Source of the DNA: Apostichopus japonicus
Taxonomy: Eukaryota > Echinodermata > Holothuroidea > Aspidochirotida > Stichopodidae
NCBI RefSeq assembly: GCF_037975245.1
Contig: NC_092562.1
Coordinates: 5,801,001 to 5,865,000, forward strand
Length of the DNA: 64,000 nt
Direction: 5' to 3'
Part shown: piece after piece, positions 36,694 to 49,383 of the stretch
Layout of the letters: each line of letters begins with the position of its first letter
Position numbering within the stretch: the stretch's first letter is position 1
The notes under the pieces: generated by a model
What the model was told of the DNA's origin: nothing
The model's database searches: none
What the model saw: the letters and a program-made list of their open reading frames with translations, nothing else
Position numbers and translations under genes: made by a program

Positions 36694-37202
36694 CAGGGGC
36701 GTCGGAGCCGGTACGGCAGGTCCGGCGAACGCCGGACCAATATTCACGGCGCCAAAAAAAAAAAAAAAAATAGGACTAAGAAAAAAATATGGCAAAAAAT
36801 AAAGAACCAAAATGAAGCACTTAAAAAATGTGTTTCAGAAGATTAATCGGGTACAAAAACAGACAAGGGAGAATCTTGTTTTTTCATATGACACATGTGA
36901 ACTGCTATTTCATGCAATCTGGAAGGTATATTTTTCAGTCATTTTCAATAATGATGACGGCAAGTAGGCTAAATGTCACTACTCTGGCATGGCAGGGGTC
37001 TTGTTTTCAAGCTCGGGAAGTGCCATTTCCTGCAATCTGTGTGGCATTTTTTCAAATTTTTCTCCGTTACGCTACGCGCCACTATGATTGGATATGTTGT
37101 TTGACCTACCAAACGTACCCCCCCTTCCAACCCCCGATAATTATGACAGATGGCCACACTCTGATCTGCCGTACCAATCCCAAATAGCTTCCGACGCCCC
37201 TG
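36694..37202. mobile_element. Non-autonomous hAT-like element, 509 bp
   Basis: Terminal inverted repeats CAGGGGCGTCGGAGC and GCTTCCGACGCCCCTG bound the element. ATGTA flanks both sides as a 5-bp target duplication. The interior shares CGGGAAGTGCCATTTCCTGC and GTTACGCTACGCGCCACT with the elements at 29.4-30.5 and 49.7-50.1 kb. An A-rich tract follows the left end. There is no transposase. Confidence 0.8.
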
Positions 37203-37209
37203 ATGTAAA

Positions 37210-38560
37210 TATCAAATGCTATTGTCACTGTGACACGCTTCACATTGTTTAATTGTTTATTGTAAGATTCCAGCTACTATATGATCACTGAGTCAAAGCA
37301 TGGTTAAATGATCGACAAACTGCTATATTCAGTTTCCTCCGACTTTAACATAAGTTCACGAGATCGTCAACAAGTTTTAGCAGCGGCAGTTCACGGCTTC
37401 CATACATATTTGAATTTAACTGCCTATTGTTGCTGGACCGTAGAATTCGGAAATATCAATGTTGGATGCTAACTACGGATCTACAGAAGCGTAGAAAGGA
37501 CATTGTACCGTGGAGGTTTTTACCTCCACGATTGTACTAACAAATTTATGGACTAGTAGAACGTAATGATAATATAATAATTGCAGTTTCCATGAACTAA
37601 TATGTGAAAAGAATCGCTTTGCGTTGAAGACTTTTCGAAGACAAACAACAAAAAACTATGGCTTGGAGGATTCACACTGAGTACATATAGCATCGCACAA
37701 TTTTTGTCACTTGAAATCCAATCGAGTTTTCCCTTTGCTGTTTGCGCCAAGTTAGCTTCCGAGAACCCGCGACGTTTAAATGAGCATTTACAATAATTAG
37801 GGTACTTTAATTAGACCTCCTTTAACACTATATTGGGAACCCGATGCAACCATGTGGTGCACCCCACACACTCGCCCCCCCCCCTCCCCCTCGTCAGGTT
37901 CCCCAATGTGTGGTAAACTTAACTGTTAATGCAAAGAATCGTTCTTAATTTTATTATGAACCTGTTTAATTGCATATGCGTTTGTTATAGAATGTTATCC
38001 GTTAATTTTAATTGGAAAGTTAGGTGATCGAGTAACACATTGACATCTCATGGATACAACATTTGCCCCTAAACTGATCCAGAATGGTCGTAGAATTCAT
38101 CTAATATTACAGATGAGTCATATTTTGGATATTTGTGGATGTCTCCTTCTATCCAACTATATGTACCCCCTCCGAGTTTAGTCCTGAGATAGAAATTAAA
38201 ATATAATTAACCGGTTCCTTGGTGATGCCGTTTTTGCGGCTTTAGAAATGGTCGGGTCCAGAATAGCTATTTAGGACATTTATTTAAAAACGGGGACAGG
38301 GGTGGGTGGGGGGCACAAGCCTCGGAACTGGGATATCGAACAATCGGTACTCTGCAGTGTCAGGCTTCAAAAACCTCGGCTAAACTTTGTCGGTCACAGC
38401 GGCGCAAATCCATATTTGAGATTTAAGTAATTTTTGCTTAAATTTTGTGCGAAACTTTTTCCAACCTCCTACTCCATGCCCCCCTGCCCCCTCCCCCTCC
38501 CCCCGTTTCAAATGCTCCTCTTACGATTCCCATTGTCCATATCCTTTTTCATAGATTACA
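37210..38560. other. Non-coding stretch
   Basis: C-tracts at about 37873-37892 and 38480-38505. No coding exon is recognised. Confidence 0.4.
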
Positions 38561-38561
38561 C

Positions 38562-38695
38562 TCAGAATTTTTTTTTTACACAGGTTAAGTAAAATTTTAC
38601 TTGATTTTCATGTCAAATAAGAACACCAAAACATTTAAGTAAAATTTATCTAACTGCTGTTTGGTACAGTTTTACATGATCAGCATGTAACGCAA
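38562..38695. repeat. MITE-like AT-rich repeat with AGTAAAATTTTACT palindromes
   Basis: AAGTAAAATTTTACTTGATT and AAGTAAAATTTATCTAACTG, close to an ACACTCAGAATTTTTT terminus-like motif, suggest a small foldback element of the ACACTGTAAAA type. Confidence 0.4.
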
Positions 38696-39169
38696 CTACA
38701 AAATTATTATGTAATATTTTGCCAGCCATTTCTACATAGCACCCGTTTTCAGTAAGCGTTTTACACATGTTTTAGGTTAATTATTCAAAGCAGCTTGATG
38801 CACTCTTTTTCATTAAATCGATCACAACAGAAAGGCACATTTAAGAGACTACAACAAAGAATGACAACACAAATAATTCAGAGCATTTGATGAATTCAAC
38901 CTTTTATTTCAACACTGAAGAGGGTATATCCCATACATCTATACAATCATGCATGAATAGTGAACTACAGCCATGATATTTTAACCTTTGTGGCCTGCAG
39001 TTATGGATGACAGTTTGAATAGGCGGTCGTAACTACATTGATAGCATACTTTCAAACGGTTGAAATCTTTCAGCAATGTAAGTCCCACTTTTACCTATAA
39101 TAGAAAAAAAAGTAAAATAACAAAAACATAAACAAAAGGTAATAACAAAAACATGAACAAGAGGTACTA

Positions 39170-40390
39170 TCTCTTAAAGGTGCATGCTTATGAAATTTAA
39201 ATGATTTATTTTTTTAGTGTCTGAGATGCATGTACAAAAAACATTTGGTCGAATTTTCAACCAACTCCCTCGACATGTAAGATATTTGAAAGCTCACCAA
39301 AATTAACATAATCAACTGTCTGATTGCAAAATTTGACAAAGATACAACTCTACCCGCAGCATTAGCTAAAATGTCAGGCAAAGATACATAAAATGATCTG
39401 TTCATAGTCACCTTAGGTTCAATTACAAAACATCAACCCATGAACATCCCCCCCCCCCCAAAAAAAACAAAACATAATCTTATATGTCATATGAGCGTTG
39501 CAACTTAAAGATGCTGGTATATAATTGAGCACTGTAGTACTGTTCCAACAAATTAAACTTACTATCAGCTGCTCTTTGACAGGATTATGATGTATTATAC
39601 TATTAAGCACAACGGATCAATACTTATACATCCTCAAGTAAAAGGAAGGTTCTTGAATATTTGGTGGTAGCCAGTTAACACTGAAATTATTTTGCCTTCA
39701 CTTTTCATATAAATACCCCACCTCTTGCAACGTTTATAGTAAATATCATTTTAAAGCTAAACTTAAATCATAATCAACTGTCGGCCATGACGAAAATGAC
39801 AAAGATAAAACTTTTCCTCTAGTCACCCATATATAAGCAGTAATTTCATAATCTGCTGCAGAGATAGTAGTTTTATTTCAATTAAGAGTCAACAATCAAC
39901 CAGTACCAAATAAAGAATGAAGAATGAAATGAACCGATATAATCTTCTTGAAAGAAAATGGAACAATCGTGAACTTTGTGACATGAAACATATTTGCATT
40001 AAACTGACCATTAGCATTCTTGGTACACTGAATGCTATGACAGTATAAATCAATTTAATGTTACTGTTTGTGTAATAAATTTTACATTCACAATGTTAAC
40101 ACACAATTATCACAATGATTGGATTTATGATTGTACTGCTATTATTAAGCACAACGAATCTGAACACTCTTACAATAACAACAATGCCTCTAGTGATCCG
40201 ATGTGACGGGTCAGAAAATGTAATGACAAAGAAACAACTCTTCCTGAAGTTAATTTAAAACAAGCAACAACTTTAGATACACAGTGATTTGTTCATTATT
40301 AGTTTAATTTGAATTAGCATGCACACCAATCAAAGCAAGTATTGGCGAAATGAAAGAATATAATATTTTTAACACAAATTGGAAAATATA
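39170..40390. repeat. Degenerate ~450-540-bp tandem repeat, about three units
   Basis: Recurring landmarks include TATTAAGCACAACGGATC-type sequence (about 39600 and 40143), GACAAAGATACAACTCT-type sequence (about 39334, 39798 and 40224) and repeated TGAACTTTGTGACATGAAA-like segments. The units are strongly diverged. No coding sequence lies in them. Confidence 0.45.
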
Positions 40391-40482
40391 CATCAAAGTG
40401 AACTTTGAGATGTGAAAACATGTGGAATGCTGACTATGACGACTACTACACTGCAGTTACCTTGTCTTTGTTGGTGGCACGG

Positions 40483-40781
40483 TCAGCACGAAAATCTCGA
40501 ATCTGGTTGCACTTCACACTGCCAGTCCAGGCAACTTATAAACAACTTTTGGAAATATTCCCATGATGCACCAAGACACGCCTTTTGGTATTCCAGATTA
40601 AACACATATAATGATTTGAAGCACACATCAATGGCCTTCATAATTGTACTCTGAGGTAGGGCATGTCTATCGATAATCACATATAACTGCTGAGGATGTA
40701 TTTTGCTTTCTCCGAGAAGGAACACATCTGGCTGAGGCTTTTCTGAAATATTTTGCAAATAGACTGCAAGTTGGTGCTTTC
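40483..40781 (-). CDS. C-terminal exon of an uncharacterised SAMD3-like-family protein
   Basis: After a TTTTGTTACTTAG acceptor on the minus strand, the exon reads GKHQLAVYLQNISEKPQPDV, FLLGESKIHPQQLYVIIDRH, ALPQSTIMKAIDVCFKSLYV and FNLEYQKACLGASWEYFQKL before its stop. The block '(A)IDxCFKxxYVFxxxYxxxCxxxWEFLQ' is, from memory, the usual C-terminus of a large uncharacterised animal family whose N-terminal parts resemble the PB1-type block at 5.3 kb. No upstream exon of this gene could be located between 40.8 and 46 kb. It is therefore either an isolated fragment or part of a gene with distant exons. Function unknown. Confidence 0.55.
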
Positions 40782-40869
40782 CTAAGTAACAAAACAAAAA
40801 AGATAAATACATTCCAATCATAATAAGGCTGTGTAAAAACCTAAATGGTTCATAGGCATTTATTGGCAT

Positions 40870-41955
40870 GTATCACTCACAAAAACGTGACATCTGCATC
40901 CGAAAATAATAAATGTTCAGTGATTCAAGTGGAGAGAAAAATTAATTATCCAGCAAGGACCTTCAACAGAGATACTCTCAAGCTGTTCTATTTTGTAATG
41001 TCTGTCATAATAACGAAAAGACCTGTGGTACATTAAACCCTGTCCACTGATTACTACGCATGATATCTGCACCAAAAACAACAGGGACCATCCTTGGGTT
41101 AATGGTTATAATTATACCTACTATCAACTCAAACATAAATAGATTTTGTGTTTACATGCTAATTTCAGTATAATTCTCATTTGGCCCCGCCCATCATCAA
41201 TATTTAATTAGCAAGCCCAAAATGGCAGTGAAAACATAACGATGATGGACCAACGCTCCACACCAAATATTAAGTAAATGTCATGTATAGCTACTTGGAA
41301 ATTGCCTTTTTAAGTTTTTCACATTAAGCCCCCCCCCCCTCTGCCCCTCTAATTCTTATACAAGATATCTTCACTGAAAACAACAGGGAACACCATTCTG
41401 CCATGTATCAACTCAAATTAATCTAGGATTCTTGAGATATCAGGTATACAAGCAGACATCTCACACACAGGACATCACCATTGCATAGATTATTCAAGCC
41501 TTTGGCAAAAAAAACGAAAAAAAGAAAGCCGAAGTGTTGGAGGGATGGAAAACAATTTTCTTCAACCATATCATATCTCCCGAGGATTACATACATTCAT
41601 CTTAAAAGTCAGTACCTGTGAGAAATTTACTCTCTACTAGGAATTGAGTAGTTGATAAATATTCTTCGTTCATTAAGATAAAATATCTGCATCAAATTTT
41701 TGCATTGTATTCCAAACACAAACTGACATAATAACAAATGTGGTGGGCACAAGGACATGCAAACTTACTCAATGAAAGTCTACGAAAGCTGCACATGATT
41801 CCTTTACAGATAGTTAGCCCCTTTGCGTCTCTCAGGAAACAAATGGTAACAAACGGATTGCAGCATTGTTCCCATTTGAAAAAAAAGTTTAAAATAAAGC
41901 ATCACCCTGTTTTTACATATGGTTATTGTTGAATTTATTATATGTACATAAGTTT
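40870..41955. other. Non-coding stretch
   Basis: No supported gene; a C-tract lies at about 41330-41339. Confidence 0.4.
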
Positions 41956-41959
41956 CCTT

Positions 41960-42236
41960 GATATCCACAGACAGTAGTATTATACCAACTAAACGAATTA
42001 TTTAAGCAATCAAAGAAAAAACGAGACATCTAGTGTGCCAACTGCATACAGCCACAGCTTAAGTTAAAGTTAGCCCTAAAGTACAGGTAGGCATGGTGAT
42101 ATCCACAGACAGTAGTATTATACCAACTAAACGAATTATTTAAGCAATCAAAGAAAAAACGAGACATCTAGTGTGCCAACTGCATACAGCCACAGCTTAA
42201 GTTAAAGTTAGCCCTAAAGTACAGGTAGGCATGGTG
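41960..42236 (+). repeat. 138-bp perfect tandem duplication
   Basis: GATATCCACAGACAGTAGTA begins at 41960 and again at 42098. The two 138-bp copies are identical by eye, so the duplication is very recent or an assembly artefact. Confidence 0.9.
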
Positions 42237-42239
42237 GCA

Positions 42240-43778
42240 CTCACATTTACATATAATTGGCTTGCTTCGATTTTCAAAGTGGTTAAACATTCAGAATTTT
42301 TAACTCCTTGTAAACTCATGAGATGATAATGCAGTCTTGGGGGGGGGGTGTCTCTTTTAATGTAATTTAGAATATTACAATCATTTAGAATATTTTGTAC
42401 AGGAACCTATATATCAATGGACAGGTGAGAAGTTCAGGATTTCATGTCACATGACTTTTATTCAATTTGAGCTCATTCTGTATGCAAATATGCAAAAAAT
42501 ATGCAAATATGCAAAAATCCAAAATGGCATCTCTTCTGTCTATGAGCAATTAACTAAAAGTCAAGGAATTGGGTTTGTCATCTTGTTTTATATTATTTTG
42601 TGATTGTCTATAAAATTTCCTTTTCTTCTGATACCAATTGTGGGTGAAATTGGTTGAAAAATGGCAGAGATATGAGTTGTTTTACTTTTAGGAGAGAGTA
42701 GTCTGTGTCTGTATAGTATATATATACTCAGTACTTTTGCCGGTAATTTGTTGGATTTTGACAAATATTTCAGGAATGTTGGGGAAATTTCGGTCATAAT
42801 TTCAGCCACTCTAAATAGACCTATGCTTTTAAAGGTATATTTGTAATGTATTCAGCTTCTTCTGAAGATTAATGAGGATGCTGGGGCTGATCTAAATTTC
42901 AGTTGATTTTTAGAAAAAAATGAATAGGTCAAAGGTCAAATTTCCAAGAATTTTAAACGTAAACAAACTTCAAAATGAATTGTTTGGAAAGGTGTTCAAT
43001 ATAACCTCCCCCCCCCAAAAAAAAAAAAAAAAAAAATTATACATCATTGGTAAGATCGTTCTCTGGGCTTCATTTTGGTACTTAAACAAAGTATGCAGGA
43101 TGAAGTATTGGGAAGATGCAATGCTTTAAAAATGCTCACTCCAACTGTCTGCAATTGCATACACTGATATGATAAGGGCTAGATCACTACCAGATTACAG
43201 AGCTTTAGTTAGGTCTATCAGTATCATCAATCCACATCAGCTTTGGTATATATGGCTAATTATAACATATTAGAGGTAAGACAATGTTTGAAGTTTTAAG
43301 TAGCTTTTAGCACCGATCATTTTCGTCTTTAAGTTCCTTATGCATGGTGTGTTCTTTAACCTCCACTCTAAAGTTGGTCCAATCCACCATAATATCTACC
43401 GCTAAACCTTTTTGGTGGAAGTGAATCTATGCGGTGTCTAATCAACCATGTTTCTAACGCTAAACAGATGAATATTTCATGTAATGAAACAGTGACATTA
43501 CAATGTTTGTTCCCATCATATTATAAAACGGTCATGGACAATGGGAAATACATAATTTCCTGCATAACAAATAGCTTCATCATGATTCCACAATGGTAGT
43601 AATTAGTGGAAGGTGCATTACAACAAGACATGATTATTAATTCTCTACTGTATGTTCCCCTTGAACTTTAAAAGAAATACAGCTAGTTACACTTTGTTCA
43701 CCTCCTTTAGCCTTGTTGATGGCTTCAGTGGGTAGCTAAGTTTGGGATTCTGCCTGTGCAGGTCCCCATGAAGAGACA
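42240..43778. other. Non-coding stretch
   Basis: G-tract at about 42339-42348, a repeated ATATGCAAA segment at about 42483-42512 and a poly-A at about 43016-43037. No gene seen. Confidence 0.4.
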
Positions 43779-43779
43779 A

Positions 43780-44401
43780 ACTAAAACGAATGACAGCGAA
43801 TGACCGAATGACAATTGACTTTGTACAGGGTTAATTATCATTTGCGAATGACAGCGAATGACAACGAATGACAACGAATGACAACGAAGGACAACGAAGG
43901 ACAGTGTTGAGTGGAGATAGAATGATTAACAGAGTGGAGTAAATGCGGTTATTGGTTTTCTGCGCAAAAATGATTTGAGGAAAATCGCATGTTACGTGGT
44001 TGCAGGGTTTTGGTGTAATTTACGGATAGAAACCACAGGGAAAGTTTGTGTGTGAGAATGCGCTTGAGTGCTGTGCTTTTTACCTCTGTAGATTTATATA
44101 GAAATATATCTGAAGCCGCTTCAAGATTATAGTATTGTTATAGTTTCTAACAATTAATATCGGAAAAATGACGTTATTTTTTTTTTTTAAATCGGACTTA
44201 CAATTTGCTTACTATAAGGTGCGTTTTTATCTTGTCCGTACTTTACTAGATCTAGATACCCACGAAATCTGAACTGTGATATCCGGTTGAAGCAAATGTC
44301 TGTGCTGTCATTACTGTCATTCGTTTTAGTCAACGCACTTTTTTAGTGTGTACAACATATTGTCATTCGTTATGTGTAACGCAATTGTCATTCGTTTTAG
44401 T
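43780..44401. mobile_element. Foldback element with ACTAAAACGAATGACA ends
   Basis: ACTAAAACGAATGACA at 43780-43795 is matched by its exact inverse at 44386-44401, with a second inverse copy at 44315-44330. Inside the left arm, (GAATGACAAC)n decamers repeat at about 43843-43903. The interior has no coding capacity. Multiple copies of the terminal motif in each arm are typical of foldback-type non-autonomous DNA transposons. Confidence 0.65.
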
Positions 44402-44409
44402 AACACCCC

Positions 44410-46365
44410 CCATGAATATGGTGTAAGGGTTAATAAAGAAATACAAACAACTACCTATATTCACCTCCTATAATCTATTCATTTGTCGCAGTGCCCAACT
44501 ATTATGTATTAGTAATTAGTGAAGCGGTTAGTATATTGATTTTACTCTTATAATAGACTGTACCACGTATAGGTATTACTTCTACAAACTTGTTCAATTT
44601 CCCTCAATAAAGTACAATAGCAAGGGACTTCCCCATTTTCCACCATTGCATCGTGAGCCATTCAGCAGCAGCCTACGAGTTTGATCTGAAGTGTTACAAA
44701 ACGGTCATGTATTTGTTCTTCCTCTTATGATCAAATATCACTATTGTGTTTGTTCTGTCAATTGTTAAAAGTCATAATACGAGCCACGGGTATTGACTAT
44801 TCATTGGGGAGAAGAAACTAAGTGGTGTTATTACTCAGATGATCCGTATGTATTTATTACAGCTTTAAACACCGTAGATTCCGGCTATGATCATCCGCAC
44901 ATGTGCCCATAGACAAACTCTGACAATATATAACTTGGCGCGTGAATCTAAAGGTATAAGCGCACGTGGTAGTTTTAGGTAATATACAAATATATGTTTC
45001 AGGAATCAAAGTGTGTTGCAATGCACGTTATGTATGTTCTCGCGACAATCATGTGTCTGTGGTTAACAATAAATGAAAAAAAAAACCAACCACCAAATAA
45101 TTTCATTAGTGACGAAATAGTGTATACTAGCCTATCATGAAGGGGGGGGGGGGGGGGTTCTTGTTCCTTTCTTCTTATATAATAACTGTCGTAACATTTT
45201 CCAAAAAAAGTTGCTACTAGGAAGGAAAACTCAACGAAGATATTAAGGAAATGAAATGGTCTATTGGAAAAAGAAGAACAATAAAAAGGGAAAATTACAA
45301 CCACGTTGTAACATCCTTTTAATATCTCATGATTAAAAGAATTGATACAAACAACTTAAAAAGAAAAAAAAAAACGAAGGACAGGGGCAGGCCTATATAT
45401 TCATCTGTGAAGCCAAGCTCAATCATTCACATACCATATCTTCATATCACCACAGTAGAACCACCAAAGAGAAGGAAACAGGACAATTCTGTAAAAAAAT
45501 ATTTATAAAATTGCAAACTAGAAATCGAAGAGAATCCAAGCTGTACATCATGGTAAGTTAGGTATTGGTTACTACATCGCAGGTTCATTCATTATTCCAT
45601 GCTTTGTAATGTCATCAGTCAAGCCCAACATGTAGAAGAGGTCATTGCCTAGGTGACCCGAGGTCAAGGAGCCTCTGTCAACACTTCCAGTCAAATCATA
45701 GGTCTACTTATCTTAGGCTGCATAATTTCGATCAAAACTACATTATAAAATGTTTACCCGAAATAGGGTAAGGGCGGTATAGAATTTAGCATGCATAGAC
45801 TCCGGATGTGTGATCTAATTAATTTGCAGGTCCTTGTACCGCGTAAGATTGGTCTTACAGGTTGAACTCGTAATGCGTAAGGTTGGCATGTAATGTACAT
45901 TTCTGTGTAGTCAAACGAAAACTTTATTGCAGAATACATAGAAAACAAATACGTGCGTTTCTTATACGTTTTTCGTTGCAGGTGTATTTCCACTTTTGTT
46001 TTATTTAAAGCCAACTTACGTTAACCCTATCATGACGGTCCTCCCATAGGATTTGTACCAACAAAGTCTTTTGCTTTTAGTGCAACGTTTCTGTATGTTG
46101 CCGTGTTGGACGAATCAAACCGTAATAGTAATTACCGACTTTTCGATCCTTGTTATAGTCATTGCCTACTTTTGCAATCTATCATAATTTTGCAAGGTCG
46201 ATAACAGTGACTACATAGTTTTCCCTTTTGGGAATTTTACTAAAAAGGCCAGAGGCAAGCAATGTCCTTAGGGCCCCAAAAGATTTACTTCAGAATCTAC
46301 CGAAAATAACGCAGCTGCATCTGTATTTGACGCAGCTCCCAATGATATCAAAACAGTTGACAGCA
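44410..46365. other. Non-coding stretch
   Basis: Poly-G at about 45140-45158 and A-rich runs. No exon recognised. Confidence 0.4.
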
Positions 46366-46369
46366 CACT

Positions 46370-46975
46370 ACATTAGTAGTTATGTTTGCATTAGGGTTAG
46401 GTTCAGTGTTTCTAACCCTTATTACTCTAAACCTTACCCATATCATCAAAACAGCTGGCCGTACAATACATTTGGTGGTTAGTGTTAGCTTTAGGGTTAG
46501 GGTCAGTGTATCTAACCTTTATTACTCTGAACCTTACCCATATCATCCAAACAGATGGCCACACAATACATTGGTAGTTAGCTTAAGCATTAGGGTTAGG
46601 GTCAGTGTTTGTAACCCTCATTACTCTTAACCTTACCGAAATCATCAAAACAGTTGGCCGCACAATACATTGGTAGCTAGGGTTAGCATTAGGGTTAGGG
46701 TCAGTGTTTCTAACCCTAATTACTCTAAACTTTACCCATATTACCAAAACAGCTGGCCGCACAATACATTGGTAGCTAGGGTTAGCATTAGGGTTCATGT
46801 CAGTGTTTCTAACCCTAATTACACTGAACCTTACCCATATCATCCAAACAGTTGGCCGCACAATACATTGGTAGTTAGTGTAAGCATTAGGGGCAGGGTC
46901 AGTGTTTCTAACCCTAAACACTCTGAACGTTACCCCTATCATCAAAAAAGTTTGCAGCAAAATGCATGGTAGTTA
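46370..46975 (+). repeat. ~97-bp satellite with telomere-like motifs in both orientations
   Basis: About six units each hold GCATTAGGGTTAGGGTCAGT, then CTAACCCTAATTACTCTAAA, then CCTTACCCATATCATCAAAA and CAGTTGGCCGCACAATACAT. The spacing is about 97 bp. TTAGGG and CCCTAA lie head to head in every unit and can form a hairpin. This is an interstitial satellite, not a telomere. Confidence 0.9.
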
Positions 46976-46979
46976 GTAG

Positions 46980-48080
46980 ATGAACCACAAATTACCCATT
47001 ACTTTGGTCGTTGCAATAAATTTTACCTCTCCATTCCACTCATTTCCGACATCAAAAAAACTTTACTTCCATGCGCTCGCGAAACAGTTTTATTGCCACA
47101 TGCCGAACAGCTTCAAATAATGGGCGTGGCATTGTAAAATAATATCTTTTAATTGTAATAATTCACTTAGCCTAGCAATTGATCACTTTTTAAGCATGCT
47201 TTATTCTCATTACCTAAAAGCCACAAATAATGCATGCATGAAAATTTATAAATTTCACAGACTTTTTTGTTTTGTTCATCATTTCCAAAATAAACTGCAC
47301 CTAAATGTTGGTCTTTAAAGTCCTTGCTTAATTTGCATCCCTTTAACATTTGTTTTACCCTATAAGAACTCAACATATTTACCAAATAGTGTTTACTGTA
47401 AATACAGGTCTTCAATGTCAAAGTATTACTTACAATGATACCATATGTTGTCGTCCCTTGACAAGCCCCGTTGTACAGCTGTAGTGATATATGTCACTTT
47501 CCAATACTCCCATGAAACAGCTCCCCTCATCAGACTACAAGATTCTGGTAGCAAGGCGACCCTTCTCAACACACTTCTTGCCAACAATGAATTCCAAATT
47601 CACAACATTATGGCCCAAGGCTAATATTAGATTGTCAAAAATGAATTATATCCCATGCCATGTGTTGAAACGGAATAATAATCGAGCGCTTTACCAAGAG
47701 AGACACATAAAATCATATGACTCCTTACAGCATGATGTTTCAGCTAAGAGTGAGGTGTTTGCTCCAAACTAGCCTACATGAATTGGCTTTATCCATCTAT
47801 TAGCGCCGATTGCAAAGAAAAGAATAGTCGCATCGATTATCACAGACAGTATGATCACCTTGACATTGATCAATTCTATAGCATTCTCAATCTACCGATA
47901 CACCTGTCTCTATAATGCTGGCACATTCCTACTACATAGCCAAAATTACTGTACTAGCTATGGATAGTTCCCTGGATTAAAAGTTTTAGTACGCAAAGGC
48001 TTGTTCACTCATGCAAAATATGACCGAGCTTACTATCACCAATAGTAAAATACACTGGCTATCAACTCTTATGTAACACC
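46980..48080. other. Non-coding stretch
   Basis: No gene recognised. Confidence 0.4.
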
Positions 48081-48085
48081 ATATC

Positions 48086-48212
48086 CTCATACCAGTTGGC
48101 CGCACAATACATTGAAAGTTAGGGTTAGCATTAGGGTTTTGGTAAGTGTTTCTAACCCTAATTACTCTAAACCTTACCCATATCATCAAAACATTTGGCC
48201 ACACAATACAAA
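48086..48212 (+). repeat. Solitary copy of the 97-bp satellite
   Basis: CAGTTGGCCGCACAATACAT, GTTAGCATTAGGG and CTAACCCTAATTACTC recur in the array's order, about 1.1 kb from the main block. Confidence 0.85.
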
Positions 48213-48669
48213 AAAAGCTTAGTGGCGCAATGAGTTTGACTAACCAACCATCATACATTTCGTACAATATCAAGGTTAGCCGCCAATATCCTATGCAATT
48301 TCAGTCTTGCTATGTGAAATCTTTGATTACACGCTTAAGTACTTAATTTATTTTGAATATAGTTAACGGTTTTTATGAAAGTTTTTAAATTTTAATGCTC
48401 ACATCAATATAAACTGTCGAGATGTTTCACGCTACAGTGAGATCAGTTCACATTAGTAATGGACAATTAATTCTGAAGGCAACAAATATAGGCAGTAGGT
48501 TACTGTGGCATTGGTGACCTATACACTGCGAATCACTTTTGTTCGTAAATACTATTGGCATGGACAACATAAAAGCTTAAAGTTGGCGAAGGAGAACTGA
48601 ATCCACAGAAGTCTTTTCAATCAAGTAGATCAGGTTTGGTATATTAAAGTTATTAGAAGCGTTCTCACT

Positions 48670-49377
48670 ATGAACGAATCACTTATAGACACCAACAAGT
48701 CATATACTATCATTGCTGTTCCAAAAAACAAAGATAGTATTAATGTTAAACTGTTACTCTATTTGGTATTATTTATCATTGTGATTTCTTTTCAGAATCT
48801 TCAAACATTGACAACATTGTGTGTAATCGCCGGTGCCATATTGACTGGGTCTGAAGCGGCTGCTGTTCCTACTGGTTCTCTCCCGAAGGTTGGCGAGTGT
48901 TCCTTTCCCGACAACGAAGCTTATAATCGCTTCGTAGAAACCAGATCATCTTATTACCCATTCGAACCCGTTTATGGAGTTCAACTGTTCAATGAAACAG
49001 AGAGCCAACGTCGTGAAATCAACGAAGAGACGAATCCCTATGGCAGTGATGCAACCAAACTAGAGAACTGCCCTGCTGGCCAGAAACCTTCATCAACCTA
49101 CAAAACCAATCCTGCTGTTGGTGGTACATGCCCCTGGACATACGACATTGACCATGATGCAGATAGAATCCCCACTACCATCGGTGTTGCCAGGTGCCTT
49201 TGCGATCAAGGCTGCTTGGATCCATTGACCAGCAAACCGCGCAATGACTTGGTTTGTCGCGCAGTAAAGTACAATATGAAAGTGCTCTACCGGGAAGGCT
49301 GCAGCAACGGATTATATCGATACAGATCATCCACGCTCGAAATACCTGTTGCTTGCACATGTATGCGATTAAGCTAA
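48670..49377 (+). CDS. Interleukin-17-like cytokine
   Basis: The C-terminal half carries the IL-17 signature. It has CPWTYDIDHDADRIPTTIGV (about 154-173), ARCLCDQGC (174-182), C196, VLYREGC (205-211), YRYRSSTLEIPVACTCMRLS at the end, and the closing CTC pair at 229/231 that forms the cystine-knot-like fold. IL-17 family proteins are secreted dimeric ligands driving mucosal and antimicrobial responses. An open frame from ATG at 48670 gives 235 residues. However, 48760-48795 is a pyrimidine-rich tract ending TTCTTTTCAG, a strong splice acceptor. If used, coding starts at 48796 and NLQTLTTLCVIAGAILTGSE becomes the signal peptide, with the Met supplied by an upstream exon I could not find. The first 42 codons would then be intron. 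Confidence 0.85.
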   Translation: MNESLIDTNKSYTIIAVPKNKDSINVKLLLYLVLFIIVISFQNLQTLTTLCVIAGAILTGSEAAAVPTGSLPKVGECSFPDNEAYNRFVETRSSYYPFEPVYGVQLFNETESQRREINEETNPYGSDATKLENCPAGQKPSSTYKTNPAVGGTCPWTYDIDHDADRIPTTIGVARCLCDQGCLDPLTSKPRNDLVCRAVKYNMKVLYREGCSNGLYRYRSSTLEIPVACTCMRLS

Positions 49378-49383
49378 GAAGTA

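Noticed and set aside
36828-37187. 119-codon plus-strand frame as a gene
   Set aside because: Lies almost wholly inside the 36694-37202 non-autonomous hAT element and has no homology-like pattern.
46370-46975. Chromosome end or true telomere tract
   Set aside because: TTAGGG motifs occur only once or twice per 97-bp unit, in both orientations, inside a satellite.
48670-48795. Type II membrane anchor on the IL-17-like protein
   Set aside because: Better explained as a pyrimidine tract and splice acceptor followed by a normal signal peptide; kept only as an alternative.
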